Of a stretch of DNA of 64,000 nt, positions 8,482 through 16,357 are shown in pieces. The translations under genes and the position numbers were made by a program. Numbering within the stretch: the first letter of the stretch is position 1; each line of letters begins with the position of its first letter. The stretch spans positions 321,953-385,952 of the forward strand of contig NZ_VLLE01000002.1 of NCBI RefSeq assembly GCF_007830055.1, in the 5' to 3' direction. The notes below the pieces were generated by a model. It was not told the origin of the DNA. It did no database searches and was given only the letters and a program-made list of their open reading frames with translations. Origin of the DNA: Lacibacter cauensis. GTDB lineage: Bacteria; Bacteroidota; Bacteroidia; Chitinophagales; Chitinophagaceae.

Positions 8482-11400
8482 ATGCCATATAACATGAAGT
8501 ATTTGCGACAACCAAAACTGCTGTTACTTACGATTTTTTCATTCCTTACAGTAACGCTGTTTGCACAGGAAGTAACTGTTAGCGGAACAGTAACTAACAA
8601 AGAAAACAATGAGCCTTTAGAAGGGGTGAGTGTAAAACTTAAAAACGCTGCTACAGGCACAACAACAAAAAAAGACGGAAGCTTTACATTAAAGGTTCCA
8701 TCTGCATCATCCATTCTTGTATTTTCTTATGTCGGCTTTGCGAACTTTGAAAGCAAAGCATCTGCATCAGGATCATTATCGGTACAACTTGAACGCAGCA
8801 GCAACGACCGTCTGGAAGAAGTTGTTGTTATTGGTTACGGCACCAAAAAGCGTGTTAACGTACAAGGTTCGGTAGGTACTATCAAAGCAACGGAGATTGA
8901 AGATTTGCCTGTGGCTAATTTGCCATCGGCACTCATTAACCGTTTACCCGGTGTAGGTATCAACTTCAGTTCAGGTAAACCAGGTTCTACAACCACCATT
9001 AATATCCGTAATGCAACTACTTTTCCAGGTGCTCCAACTGGTGTAACCAATCAGCCATTAATTGTTATTGATGGTATTATTTCAAACCCCACACAGTGGT
9101 CTCAGGCTACTAATGCAGACTGGCTGGAAAATTTAGATGCAAGCCAAATTGAAGACATTACATTCCTGAAAGATGCATCTGCTGCAATTTATGGTGCTGC
9201 CGGTGCAAAAGGTGTGGTGTTGATTACCACTAAAAAAGGTAAGGCAGGTAAACCTAAAATTTCTTACTCAGGCTACTTTGGTGTTTCTACCGAAGCAGTA
9301 AAAAATAAATCGCTCACAGCTTACGAGCATGCGCAGTTTTTAAACGATGGATACGAAATGACAGGTGCACCGCTCACGCAACGTTTTTCGCAAGCCGACC
9401 TCGATTCATTAAAATCAATGCCGGATAAGAGCTGGTACGATTACTTTTGGAAAAATGGCCGGGTGCAGCGCCATACCATCAACGTATCGGGTGGTACAGA
9501 TAAAGTAACCTTGTTTGCAGGCGGTAGTTATTACAACGAAAATGGTAATTATGGCATTACGCAAAATAATAAGTACAGTTTTCGTACAGGTATGAATGCA
9601 GTTATTGTTGATGGATTAAGTGCACAGGTAAACTTCGCATCAGATTTTAACAGAGAGCGTAGTAATAACTGGAAAAATGCGGGAAGTGAAACAGACGATG
9701 CTACTATTCGGGCACTTTACCTTACACCCAAATGGATTCCGGTAGAAATTAATGGTTTGCCGGTGGCTTTTGGTGGTAATGCTGCACCAAACAACAGCAC
9801 AGGTAACCCCTGGAGCTTATTGGGCGTACACCGCTCAGGTGCTTATCGTGATGCTAAATCGCAAGGTCTTTCGGTGAATGCTTCCTTGGAGTGGAAACCC
9901 AAATTTGTTAAAGGCTTAACTGCACGTGTACAATATGGTAATAATAACCGTACAAATAATGCTTTAGGTTATTATCCTGCTTACTTGGTTTATAATTTTA
10001 CCAGCCGTGGTCAAAACGGTTTGCTGTTATCGAATACATTAAATCCTACTACACCTTCTCGTCGTGTAACCAGCCAAAGCGATCAGATTGAAGAGGGGAT
10101 TACTACATCGAAAAACTACCAGTTCATCACTACACTTTCGTATGGTCGTAAATTTGGTGAACACGATGTTGATGTAATGGTTGGTTTCGACCAAGGTGAG
10201 GCAGACAGTAAAAACTATTTACTCTCTAAAACCGGACAAATTGTAGCCGGGGTAGATGAGTTTTGGGCATTCAATAATGATCCTTCTACTTTAGGCAGTA
10301 TTCAGGATGCATTGCGTAATCCGCAGTTTTTCCGTAACTCAAAACGCTCGTACATCAGCCGTGCCAACTATTCGTTTAAAGGCCGTTACTTCTTCGAGTT
10401 TATTGGCCGTGCCGATGCATCAGTAAACTTTTTACCCGAAAACCGTTGGGGCTTTTTTCCAACAGTAGGTTTGGGTTGGAAAGTAAGTGATGAAAGTTTC
10501 TTCCGCAATGTAGCTTTTGTCAATTCATTAAAGCTACGTGCCAACTATGGTTTAGTAGGTGAAGACAGGGTGGGTAACCGTTTATGGGAATCTCGCTTCA
10601 CGCAATCTACAGGCGTTGTATTTGGCAATAATGTTACCGGAGGTTTAGATCCAAACGTATATCCTAATCCGGATCTTACATGGGAAAAAGCACGAAACCT
10701 CAACGTAGGTTTTGATGCCTCTTTCTTATCAAATAAACTTTCTTTAACGGTAGATTTTTATAACCGCTACAGTTACGATGGTTTCGATACCTATTCAGCA
10801 AGTGTGTTTGCACCTACCGCAGGCATCCCTCCTCCAATTGTAAACTATGGCCGCCAGCTTAGTTGGGGTTCCGAGTTTTCTGTTGGCTACCGTACAAGGT
10901 TAGGTAAAGATTGGGGTGTGAATGCTGATGTGAACTTTGGTTGGAGCAACAGCCAAATGCTGCAGGTGTTTTATAACGAAGCGCAGTTGGGCACATTTGG
11001 CCCCGATCAGTTAGGTATATTGGTTGGGCGTGATCCTCGCAAGTACAATGGTACCAACCTTGGTTACATTGCCAAAGGTATTTTACGTACACAGGCCGCA
11101 GTAGATGCTATTCTTGCAAAAAATCCGAACTACCTCATTGGTGGTCAAAAGCCGCAGGTAGGTTTTATGGATTTTGAAGATATCAATGGCGATGGACAAA
11201 TTAATGATCTGGATATAACAACCATGTTCAATCGTACTACTCCGTTTGCTTCTTTCGGTATTACATTGGGAGCTACGTACAAAGAATTTAAACTGCAGAT
11301 GAACATGAACCTGCGTATTGGTGGTAAGGTAGCGTACGATAGCGAAGCACGCAAAGTACCAACAACCACACAAAATGCTCCGGCTTTCTGGGCCGATCAC

Positions 11401-11700
11401 TGGACGCCTACAAATCCTAACGGTAAGTTTCCAAGAGCCGATGCTCCTTTGGCCAGAGAAAACTCAACTTTCTGGTTAATGGATGGTACACAAAGCCGCA
11501 TTAACAATGCTGTATTATCTTATCAGTTACCAAAGCAGTTAGCTGCCAAATTCAAAATTCCGGATTTGCGTGTCATGCTTACCGGTACCAACCTGTTCAA
11601 TATCATCAATCCATTTAAGTACAAAGATCCTTACACTTCAAACTTTGCAAACTATCCAACATTGCGTACGATTTCGTTGGGTATTAATGCAAGCTTATAA
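8482..11700 (+). CDS. SusC/RagA-family TonB-dependent outer-membrane receptor
   Basis: Predicted outer-membrane importer of oligosaccharides, working with the SusD-like lid encoded next. A signal peptide ends near LFAQE (about residue 29). A carboxypeptidase-D-like domain (about 30-110, with GTVTNKENNEPLEGVSV) precedes the plug domain, which starts around EEVVVIGYGTKK (about 113-124). The 22-strand barrel fills the rest and ends ISLGINASL. Length 1072 is typical. ATG at 8494 (MKYLRQ) is an alternative start with a more usual signal peptide. susD follows six bases after the stop or 32, depending on the start chosen. Confidence 0.95.
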   Translation: MPYNMKYLRQPKLLLLTIFSFLTVTLFAQEVTVSGTVTNKENNEPLEGVSVKLKNAATGTTTKKDGSFTLKVPSASSILVFSYVGFANFESKASASGSLSVQLERSSNDRLEEVVVIGYGTKKRVNVQGSVGTIKATEIEDLPVANLPSALINRLPGVGINFSSGKPGSTTTINIRNATTFPGAPTGVTNQPLIVIDGIISNPTQWSQATNADWLENLDASQIEDITFLKDASAAIYGAAGAKGVVLITTKKGKAGKPKISYSGYFGVSTEAVKNKSLTAYEHAQFLNDGYEMTGAPLTQRFSQADLDSLKSMPDKSWYDYFWKNGRVQRHTINVSGGTDKVTLFAGGSYYNENGNYGITQNNKYSFRTGMNAVIVDGLSAQVNFASDFNRERSNNWKNAGSETDDATIRALYLTPKWIPVEINGLPVAFGGNAAPNNSTGNPWSLLGVHRSGAYRDAKSQGLSVNASLEWKPKFVKGLTARVQYGNNNRTNNALGYYPAYLVYNFTSRGQNGLLLSNTLNPTTPSRRVTSQSDQIEEGITTSKNYQFITTLSYGRKFGEHDVDVMVGFDQGEADSKNYLLSKTGQIVAGVDEFWAFNNDPSTLGSIQDALRNPQFFRNSKRSYISRANYSFKGRYFFEFIGRADASVNFLPENRWGFFPTVGLGWKVSDESFFRNVAFVNSLKLRANYGLVGEDRVGNRLWESRFTQSTGVVFGNNVTGGLDPNVYPNPDLTWEKARNLNVGFDASFLSNKLSLTVDFYNRYSYDGFDTYSASVFAPTAGIPPPIVNYGRQLSWGSEFSVGYRTRLGKDWGVNADVNFGWSNSQMLQVFYNEAQLGTFGPDQLGILVGRDPRKYNGTNLGYIAKGILRTQAAVDAILAKNPNYLIGGQKPQVGFMDFEDINGDGQINDLDITTMFNRTTPFASFGITLGATYKEFKLQMNMNLRIGGKVAYDSEARKVPTTTQNAPAFWADHWTPTNPNGKFPRADAPLARENSTFWLMDGTQSRINNAVLSYQLPKQLAAKFKIPDLRVMLTGTNLFNIINPFKYKDPYTSNFANYPTLRTISLGINASL

Positions 11701-11732
11701 TTTGAATGGTAACAATACAAAACGAATACACA

Positions 11733-13583
11733 ATGAAGCAGATAAAATATACAGGTTCTTTTATACTTGCAGCGATACTGCTGTTGTCTACAACACTTTC
11801 TTCCTGCAAAAAAGACGCTGAATTTTTTGATATCAAAGACCCTCAGGGTATCGATTCAAGAATTTGGGAAGATGAAGGTGCTGTTGGTCTTTTCCTGAAC
11901 CGCACATATGGTTTAATTATTCCGCAATGGCCGGCACCCGGTACAGCGCCAGGTAATATTCATATCACATCCGATGAAATGAATGGCGGTAACACGGGCT
12001 TTCTCTATGGAACGTTGGTAGAAAACTCAGTTACTGACTTAGGTACAGGTAATGGTATTACAACCAACCGCTATTTCGATATCAGACGTTGTAACCTTGC
12101 ATTGGAAGGTATTGATTCGAGTAAAGCAATTTCGGATGCAACCAAACGTAGCCTGAAAGGACAATTTTACTTTTTACGTGCTTATGTCTATTTCCGTATG
12201 GTAAGCTTGTATGGCGGTATTCCGTTGGTGTTAAAAGTGCAAGAGCTTACCAACGAGGGGATACCAACTACACCACGTTCGAAAACAAGCGAATGTATTG
12301 CTGCAATTGTGCGTGATTTTGATTCAGCGGCTGCAAATTTACCTGCCACCTGGCCAGCAGCAGAAGCAGGCCGTATCACTCGTGGTACAGCGTTGGCAAT
12401 GAAAGGTAAAACACTACTGTACTGGGCCAGCCCACAGTTTAACCCTACGAATATAGCCAGTCGTTGGGAAGATGCTTACCAGGCTAATAAAACTGCCTAT
12501 GACCAATGTATTGCAGATGGCTACGGTTTAATTGCACGTTACGCCGATATTTTCTTAACGGAAGATCATCGGGAGGTAATGATTGTAAGAAAATATACAA
12601 CCACAAGAGATTGGGGAACAAATATCGAAGCCATCACACGTCCAAGTTCCGAATCGCCCAGTGGCAGTGGTTCTTTTCAACCTACCTGGAACTTGGTGCA
12701 GGCTTATACTATGGCCGATGGTTTACCTATTACACATGCCTCATCGGGATACAACGCTAACCAGTTTTGGCAAAACAGAGATCCTCGTTTTGATGCAACT
12801 ATTGCGTACAATGGTGCACTTTGGGCATTAAGTGGTAAAGCAACCCGCAGACAATGGCAATACAATGGGGTTATTGATGAAACATCTTCTTCTATTGTAA
12901 CAGGTTTTTATAACCGCAGATTTTGCAATACAACCCTTACGCCAACACAAGCCCAGTATGTTTCCAGTACAGGTGGTGGCAGTGGTATGGATTGGGTTGA
13001 AATGCGATTTGCCGAGGTGATTTTAAATTTAGCCGAGTGTGCGAACGAAACAGGACGTTTGGCAGAAGCCAAAAATTATGTACGTACCATACGCCAGCGT
13101 GCTGGTATAGCAGCGGGTTCTTTCGATTATGGGTTGAGTATTGCTACAGATGCTGCAAGCATGCGTAACTTACTTTTAAACGAGCGCCAGATTGAGTTTG
13201 CAATGGAGGGAAAACGTTATGCAGATTTAAGAAGAACAAGAAATCTTTCTTTGATTGCTGCAAGACAATCGTATAAACTTGCGCCTAAATCTCCCTATTT
13301 CGCAGGTGCACTTCCTGGAAGCGGACCGGTTGCAGGACGTATTTATCTTGATGTTCCGAATGCTCTTGGACAAAGACCAAGAGATACAGTAAATATCAAC
13401 AATCTTGCATCTTATACAACTGTATTTACCGTACCGGGAACAGTTGCAAGTATTGAAGGTTCCAACGTAATAAGCATACCCAGTAAGTATTATTTCTATG
13501 CCCTGCCAAACTGGTTCAGCCAAAATTTCTTTATTGAGCAAACACAAGGTTGGGTAAACGGAACATTTGATCCATTACAGTAA
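11733..13583 (+). CDS. SusD/RagB-family outer-membrane lipoprotein
   Basis: Predicted surface glycan-binding lipoprotein that caps the SusC channel. I start it at 11733, where the lipoprotein signal is normal; the longer frame from 11706 adds nine polar residues. The lipobox LSSC places the lipidated cysteine near residue 25. TPR-like helices typical of SusD appear around LKGQFYFLRAYVYFRM, and the C-terminal part has the RQIEFAMEGKRYADLRR signature common in RagB proteins. Paired with the preceding susC; about 616 residues. Confidence 0.93.
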   Translation: MKQIKYTGSFILAAILLLSTTLSSCKKDAEFFDIKDPQGIDSRIWEDEGAVGLFLNRTYGLIIPQWPAPGTAPGNIHITSDEMNGGNTGFLYGTLVENSVTDLGTGNGITTNRYFDIRRCNLALEGIDSSKAISDATKRSLKGQFYFLRAYVYFRMVSLYGGIPLVLKVQELTNEGIPTTPRSKTSECIAAIVRDFDSAAANLPATWPAAEAGRITRGTALAMKGKTLLYWASPQFNPTNIASRWEDAYQANKTAYDQCIADGYGLIARYADIFLTEDHREVMIVRKYTTTRDWGTNIEAITRPSSESPSGSGSFQPTWNLVQAYTMADGLPITHASSGYNANQFWQNRDPRFDATIAYNGALWALSGKATRRQWQYNGVIDETSSSIVTGFYNRRFCNTTLTPTQAQYVSSTGGGSGMDWVEMRFAEVILNLAECANETGRLAEAKNYVRTIRQRAGIAAGSFDYGLSIATDAASMRNLLLNERQIEFAMEGKRYADLRRTRNLSLIAARQSYKLAPKSPYFAGALPGSGPVAGRIYLDVPNALGQRPRDTVNINNLASYTTVFTVPGTVASIEGSNVISIPSKYYFYALPNWFSQNFFIEQTQGWVNGTFDPLQ

Positions 13584-13608
13584 GTCTTAAACTAAAATAA
13601 CTACAGCA

Positions 13609-14547
13609 ATGAAAAAATATTTGACAGGGATTTTTGCAGCGGGCTTATTGTTATCTGCATGCGAAAAAAAGGTAAACCCGGTTGATACATACTATGTAAC
13701 GGTTGAGTATAAACAAAATACCGCTAAAGATCTAACCGGTAACGTAGAGTTAAATCCAAAGGACAGCATTTATCTCAATTTTACCATTTCGTCGCCCAAC
13801 GACATGGCGTATATTGAGATACAACGAAATGGTTCACGAATTGATACCTTTCAATTAAACACAGCCGATAAAAAACGTAGCTTTTCAACAATAAAAGGCT
13901 ACAGGGCAGACAGCGCTGCTGGAGTATATACTTACCGTGTACTCGCACGTGATGCCCGTGGTGTATTTATGGGTGATGGTGGTAAGCAGTTGAAGGTTAC
14001 TGTAAAACCCGATTTTGATTTTTGGTCGTATAGAATTTTACAGGTGCCGGATTCACTTACTCAAACCAATAAATGTTATTACTCTACAAAAGATGGTAAA
14101 GTGTACAGCTATGCCGATGGTCCGGGTAACTCAGCTTCAATTGATTTTGGTTATTATTGGGATACGACAGGCAGAGGAACAGCTTCTACAACCGATGATT
14201 TAAAACATTGTTTGTATGCTTTAAATGCACCTCAATCACAAATAGCCTTTAACGATGTATCGCAAACATCTTGGACGAAAAATGCAACCTTATTAAAGAA
14301 AATGCCAAGTTCGGTAAATTTTGTCACAGGGTTAACTTCTTCGGGAGCCATTCAAACATTGATTGGTGGTAATATGACCTCGGGAACATCTTCAAAGGTT
14401 ACTGCAATCAATACAACTGCCGGTAACAATGTAATCGGTTTTCGAACAGTCACCGGCAAGTTCGGAGCCATTCTTATCCGCTTTTTAAATGGCGATTCAC
14501 CCAGCAAGACGACGCAGATTGAAGTAGATGTAAAAGTGCAGAAATAG
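13609..14547 (+). CDS. Surface lipoprotein in SusE/SusF position, function unknown
   Basis: A 312-residue protein with a lipoprotein signal (lipobox LSAC, cysteine near residue 18). It has a beta-rich Ig-like N-terminal half (about 25-135) and a second beta-rich part containing repeated Asp/Thr/Tyr segments. It is the third gene of the susC-susD unit, the place where surface glycan-binding proteins usually lie. I do not recognise a named domain with confidence. A strong hairpin terminator follows 21 bases after the stop, closing the operon. A glycan-binding role is inferred from position only. Confidence 0.75.
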   Translation: MKKYLTGIFAAGLLLSACEKKVNPVDTYYVTVEYKQNTAKDLTGNVELNPKDSIYLNFTISSPNDMAYIEIQRNGSRIDTFQLNTADKKRSFSTIKGYRADSAAGVYTYRVLARDARGVFMGDGGKQLKVTVKPDFDFWSYRILQVPDSLTQTNKCYYSTKDGKVYSYADGPGNSASIDFGYYWDTTGRGTASTTDDLKHCLYALNAPQSQIAFNDVSQTSWTKNATLLKKMPSSVNFVTGLTSSGAIQTLIGGNMTSGTSSKVTAINTTAGNNVIGFRTVTGKFGAILIRFLNGDSPSKTTQIEVDVKVQK

Positions 14548-14568
14548 TTTTTGTATAACACAATCATT

Positions 14569-14600
14569 GAAAAGAGAAAGTGTTATCACTTTCTCTTTTC
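14569..14600 (+). terminator. Strong hairpin terminator after the first sus operon
   Basis: A perfect 14-bp inverted repeat, GAAAAGAGAAAGTG and its complement, is separated by the loop TTAT. The descending arm is pyrimidine-rich (CACTTTCTCTTTTC) and so supplies the U-rich end. It lies between the lipoprotein gene and the pectate lyase gene and could work in both directions. Confidence 0.85.
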
Positions 14601-14654
14601 GTTAGCGCAGGTTACAGTGTAAGAAATCGTCAATAATAAGTATAAATTAATAAC

Positions 14655-16307
14655 ATGAATTTCCTTCGTAAGAGAATTTACACAGCAGCAGTTTGCTTAG
14701 TGGCAGCAGGAAGTGTAGTTGCCCAGTATCCTGATATCCCTAAAGATGTTCAACAGAAATCAGATTCATTGATGCGTGCTGCCAATAAGCATTCCGATTC
14801 AGCATGGCAAGTGGCATGGCCTATTATTCAACAACAGGCAAAAGAAGGCAAGCCATATATCCCTTGGGCTTCACGATATGATGAATTACCTCAATCGGAT
14901 ATTTTAGCCTTTCCAGGTGCAGAAGGTGGAGGTAAATACAGCTTTGGTGGCCGTGGTGGTAAGGTGTATGTTGTAACAAACTTAAATGATGATGGTCCGG
15001 GTAGCTTACGTTGGGCTTGTGAACAGGGTGGTGCAAGAATTATTGTATTCAATGTTGCAGGTATTATTCGTTTACAAACACCGTTGATCATTCGTGCTCC
15101 TTATATTACGATTGCCGGACAAACAGCACCGGGTGATGGTGTATGTATAGCAGGCGAAAGTGTGTGGATCAATACACATGATGTGATCATTCGTTACATG
15201 CGTTTCCGTCGTGGTGAAACATGGGTGGGACGTAGAGATGATGCCATCGGTGGTAATCCCATCGGCAATATCATCATAGATCATGTAAGTGCAACATGGG
15301 GCCTGGATGAAAACATGAGTATGTATCGCCACATGTACAACGACAGCACAGGAAAGATTGAAGATAAATTCGGCACGGTGAATATCACTATTCAGAATTC
15401 AATTTTTGGTGAAGCGCTCGATACCTGGAACCATGCATTTGGCAGTACGTTGGGTGGAGAGAATTGCACCTTCATGCGTAATCTCTGGGCAAACAATGCA
15501 GGCCGTAATCCATCTGTTGGCTGGAATGGTGTGTTCAACTTTGCAAACAACGTGGTGTACAACTGGGTACATCGCAGTATTGATGGTGGTGATTACCGTG
15601 CACAGTTCAACATCATCAACAATTATTTCAAACCGGGGCCGGCTACTCCCAAAAATACGCCGGTTGGTCACCGTATTCTCAAGCCCGAAAGCGGACGAAG
15701 CAAACTCAAAGAAAAATATTACGGACGTTCTTATGTAAATGGCAATATTATGGAAGGTTATCCGGAGATCACAAAAGATAACTGGAACGGTGGTGTACAG
15801 GTTGAAGAAGAACGAGACGCCGGTAAATACAAAGATTTTATGAAGGTGAACAAGCCGTTGCCAATGGCGCCTGTTACTATTCTGTCTGCTGAAGAAGCAA
15901 GAAAATATGTATTGGCAAATGCCGGGGCAACCTTGCCAAAACGTGATGCGGTGGATGCACGGATTGTAAAAGAAGCAACAACTGGCAAAGTGGAAATCAA
16001 TCCGAATGTAAAATTGCCGGAAACACAATTCAAGCATCGCCGTTTACCAATCGACTCCTACAAGATCGGTATCATTACAGATCCTGCACAGGTAGGTGGT
16101 TATCCCGAATACAAAGGCACGCCTTATGTTGATAGTGATAATGATGGTATGCCGGATGCGTACGAATTGAAAGTTGGTTTGAATCCGAAAGATGCAGCTG
16201 ATGCAGCCAAAATTGCAAAGAATGGTTACAGCAACATCGAGAACTATCTCAACAGTGTGGTGGATGTAAAGAATGTAAAACCCATCCCTTCGGTAGTGAA
16301 GAAATAA
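14655..16307 (+). CDS. Secreted pectate lyase-like protein, PL1 type
   Basis: Predicted secreted lyase cleaving homogalacturonan next to RG-II or in pectin. A signal peptide covers about residues 1-23. A helical linker follows, then a right-handed beta-helix from about 75 to 380 with AFPGAEGGGKYSFGG, the VTNLNDDGPGSLRWA strand and ITIAGQTAPGDGV, all typical of PL1-like lyases in Bacteroidota. The C-terminal segment has a calcium-binding-type DSDNDGMPDAYELK motif near 495-508. Length 550. A PL1 lyase also occurs in the known RG-II locus of B. thetaiotaomicron. Catalytic arginine not assigned without alignment. Confidence 0.85.
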   Translation: MNFLRKRIYTAAVCLVAAGSVVAQYPDIPKDVQQKSDSLMRAANKHSDSAWQVAWPIIQQQAKEGKPYIPWASRYDELPQSDILAFPGAEGGGKYSFGGRGGKVYVVTNLNDDGPGSLRWACEQGGARIIVFNVAGIIRLQTPLIIRAPYITIAGQTAPGDGVCIAGESVWINTHDVIIRYMRFRRGETWVGRRDDAIGGNPIGNIIIDHVSATWGLDENMSMYRHMYNDSTGKIEDKFGTVNITIQNSIFGEALDTWNHAFGSTLGGENCTFMRNLWANNAGRNPSVGWNGVFNFANNVVYNWVHRSIDGGDYRAQFNIINNYFKPGPATPKNTPVGHRILKPESGRSKLKEKYYGRSYVNGNIMEGYPEITKDNWNGGVQVEEERDAGKYKDFMKVNKPLPMAPVTILSAEEARKYVLANAGATLPKRDAVDARIVKEATTGKVEINPNVKLPETQFKHRRLPIDSYKIGIITDPAQVGGYPEYKGTPYVDSDNDGMPDAYELKVGLNPKDAADAAKIAKNGYSNIENYLNSVVDVKNVKPIPSVVKK

Positions 16308-16357
16308 AGATTCGGCAGTACATACTGTTTTTGTATCTTATAATCAGTTTGAAAGGA

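Noticed and set aside
15399-16037. 212-codon open frame on the minus strand
   Set aside because: It is antisense to the PL1-like lyase and rich in Cys/Phe/His/Ile, as expected for a reverse-frame artefact.
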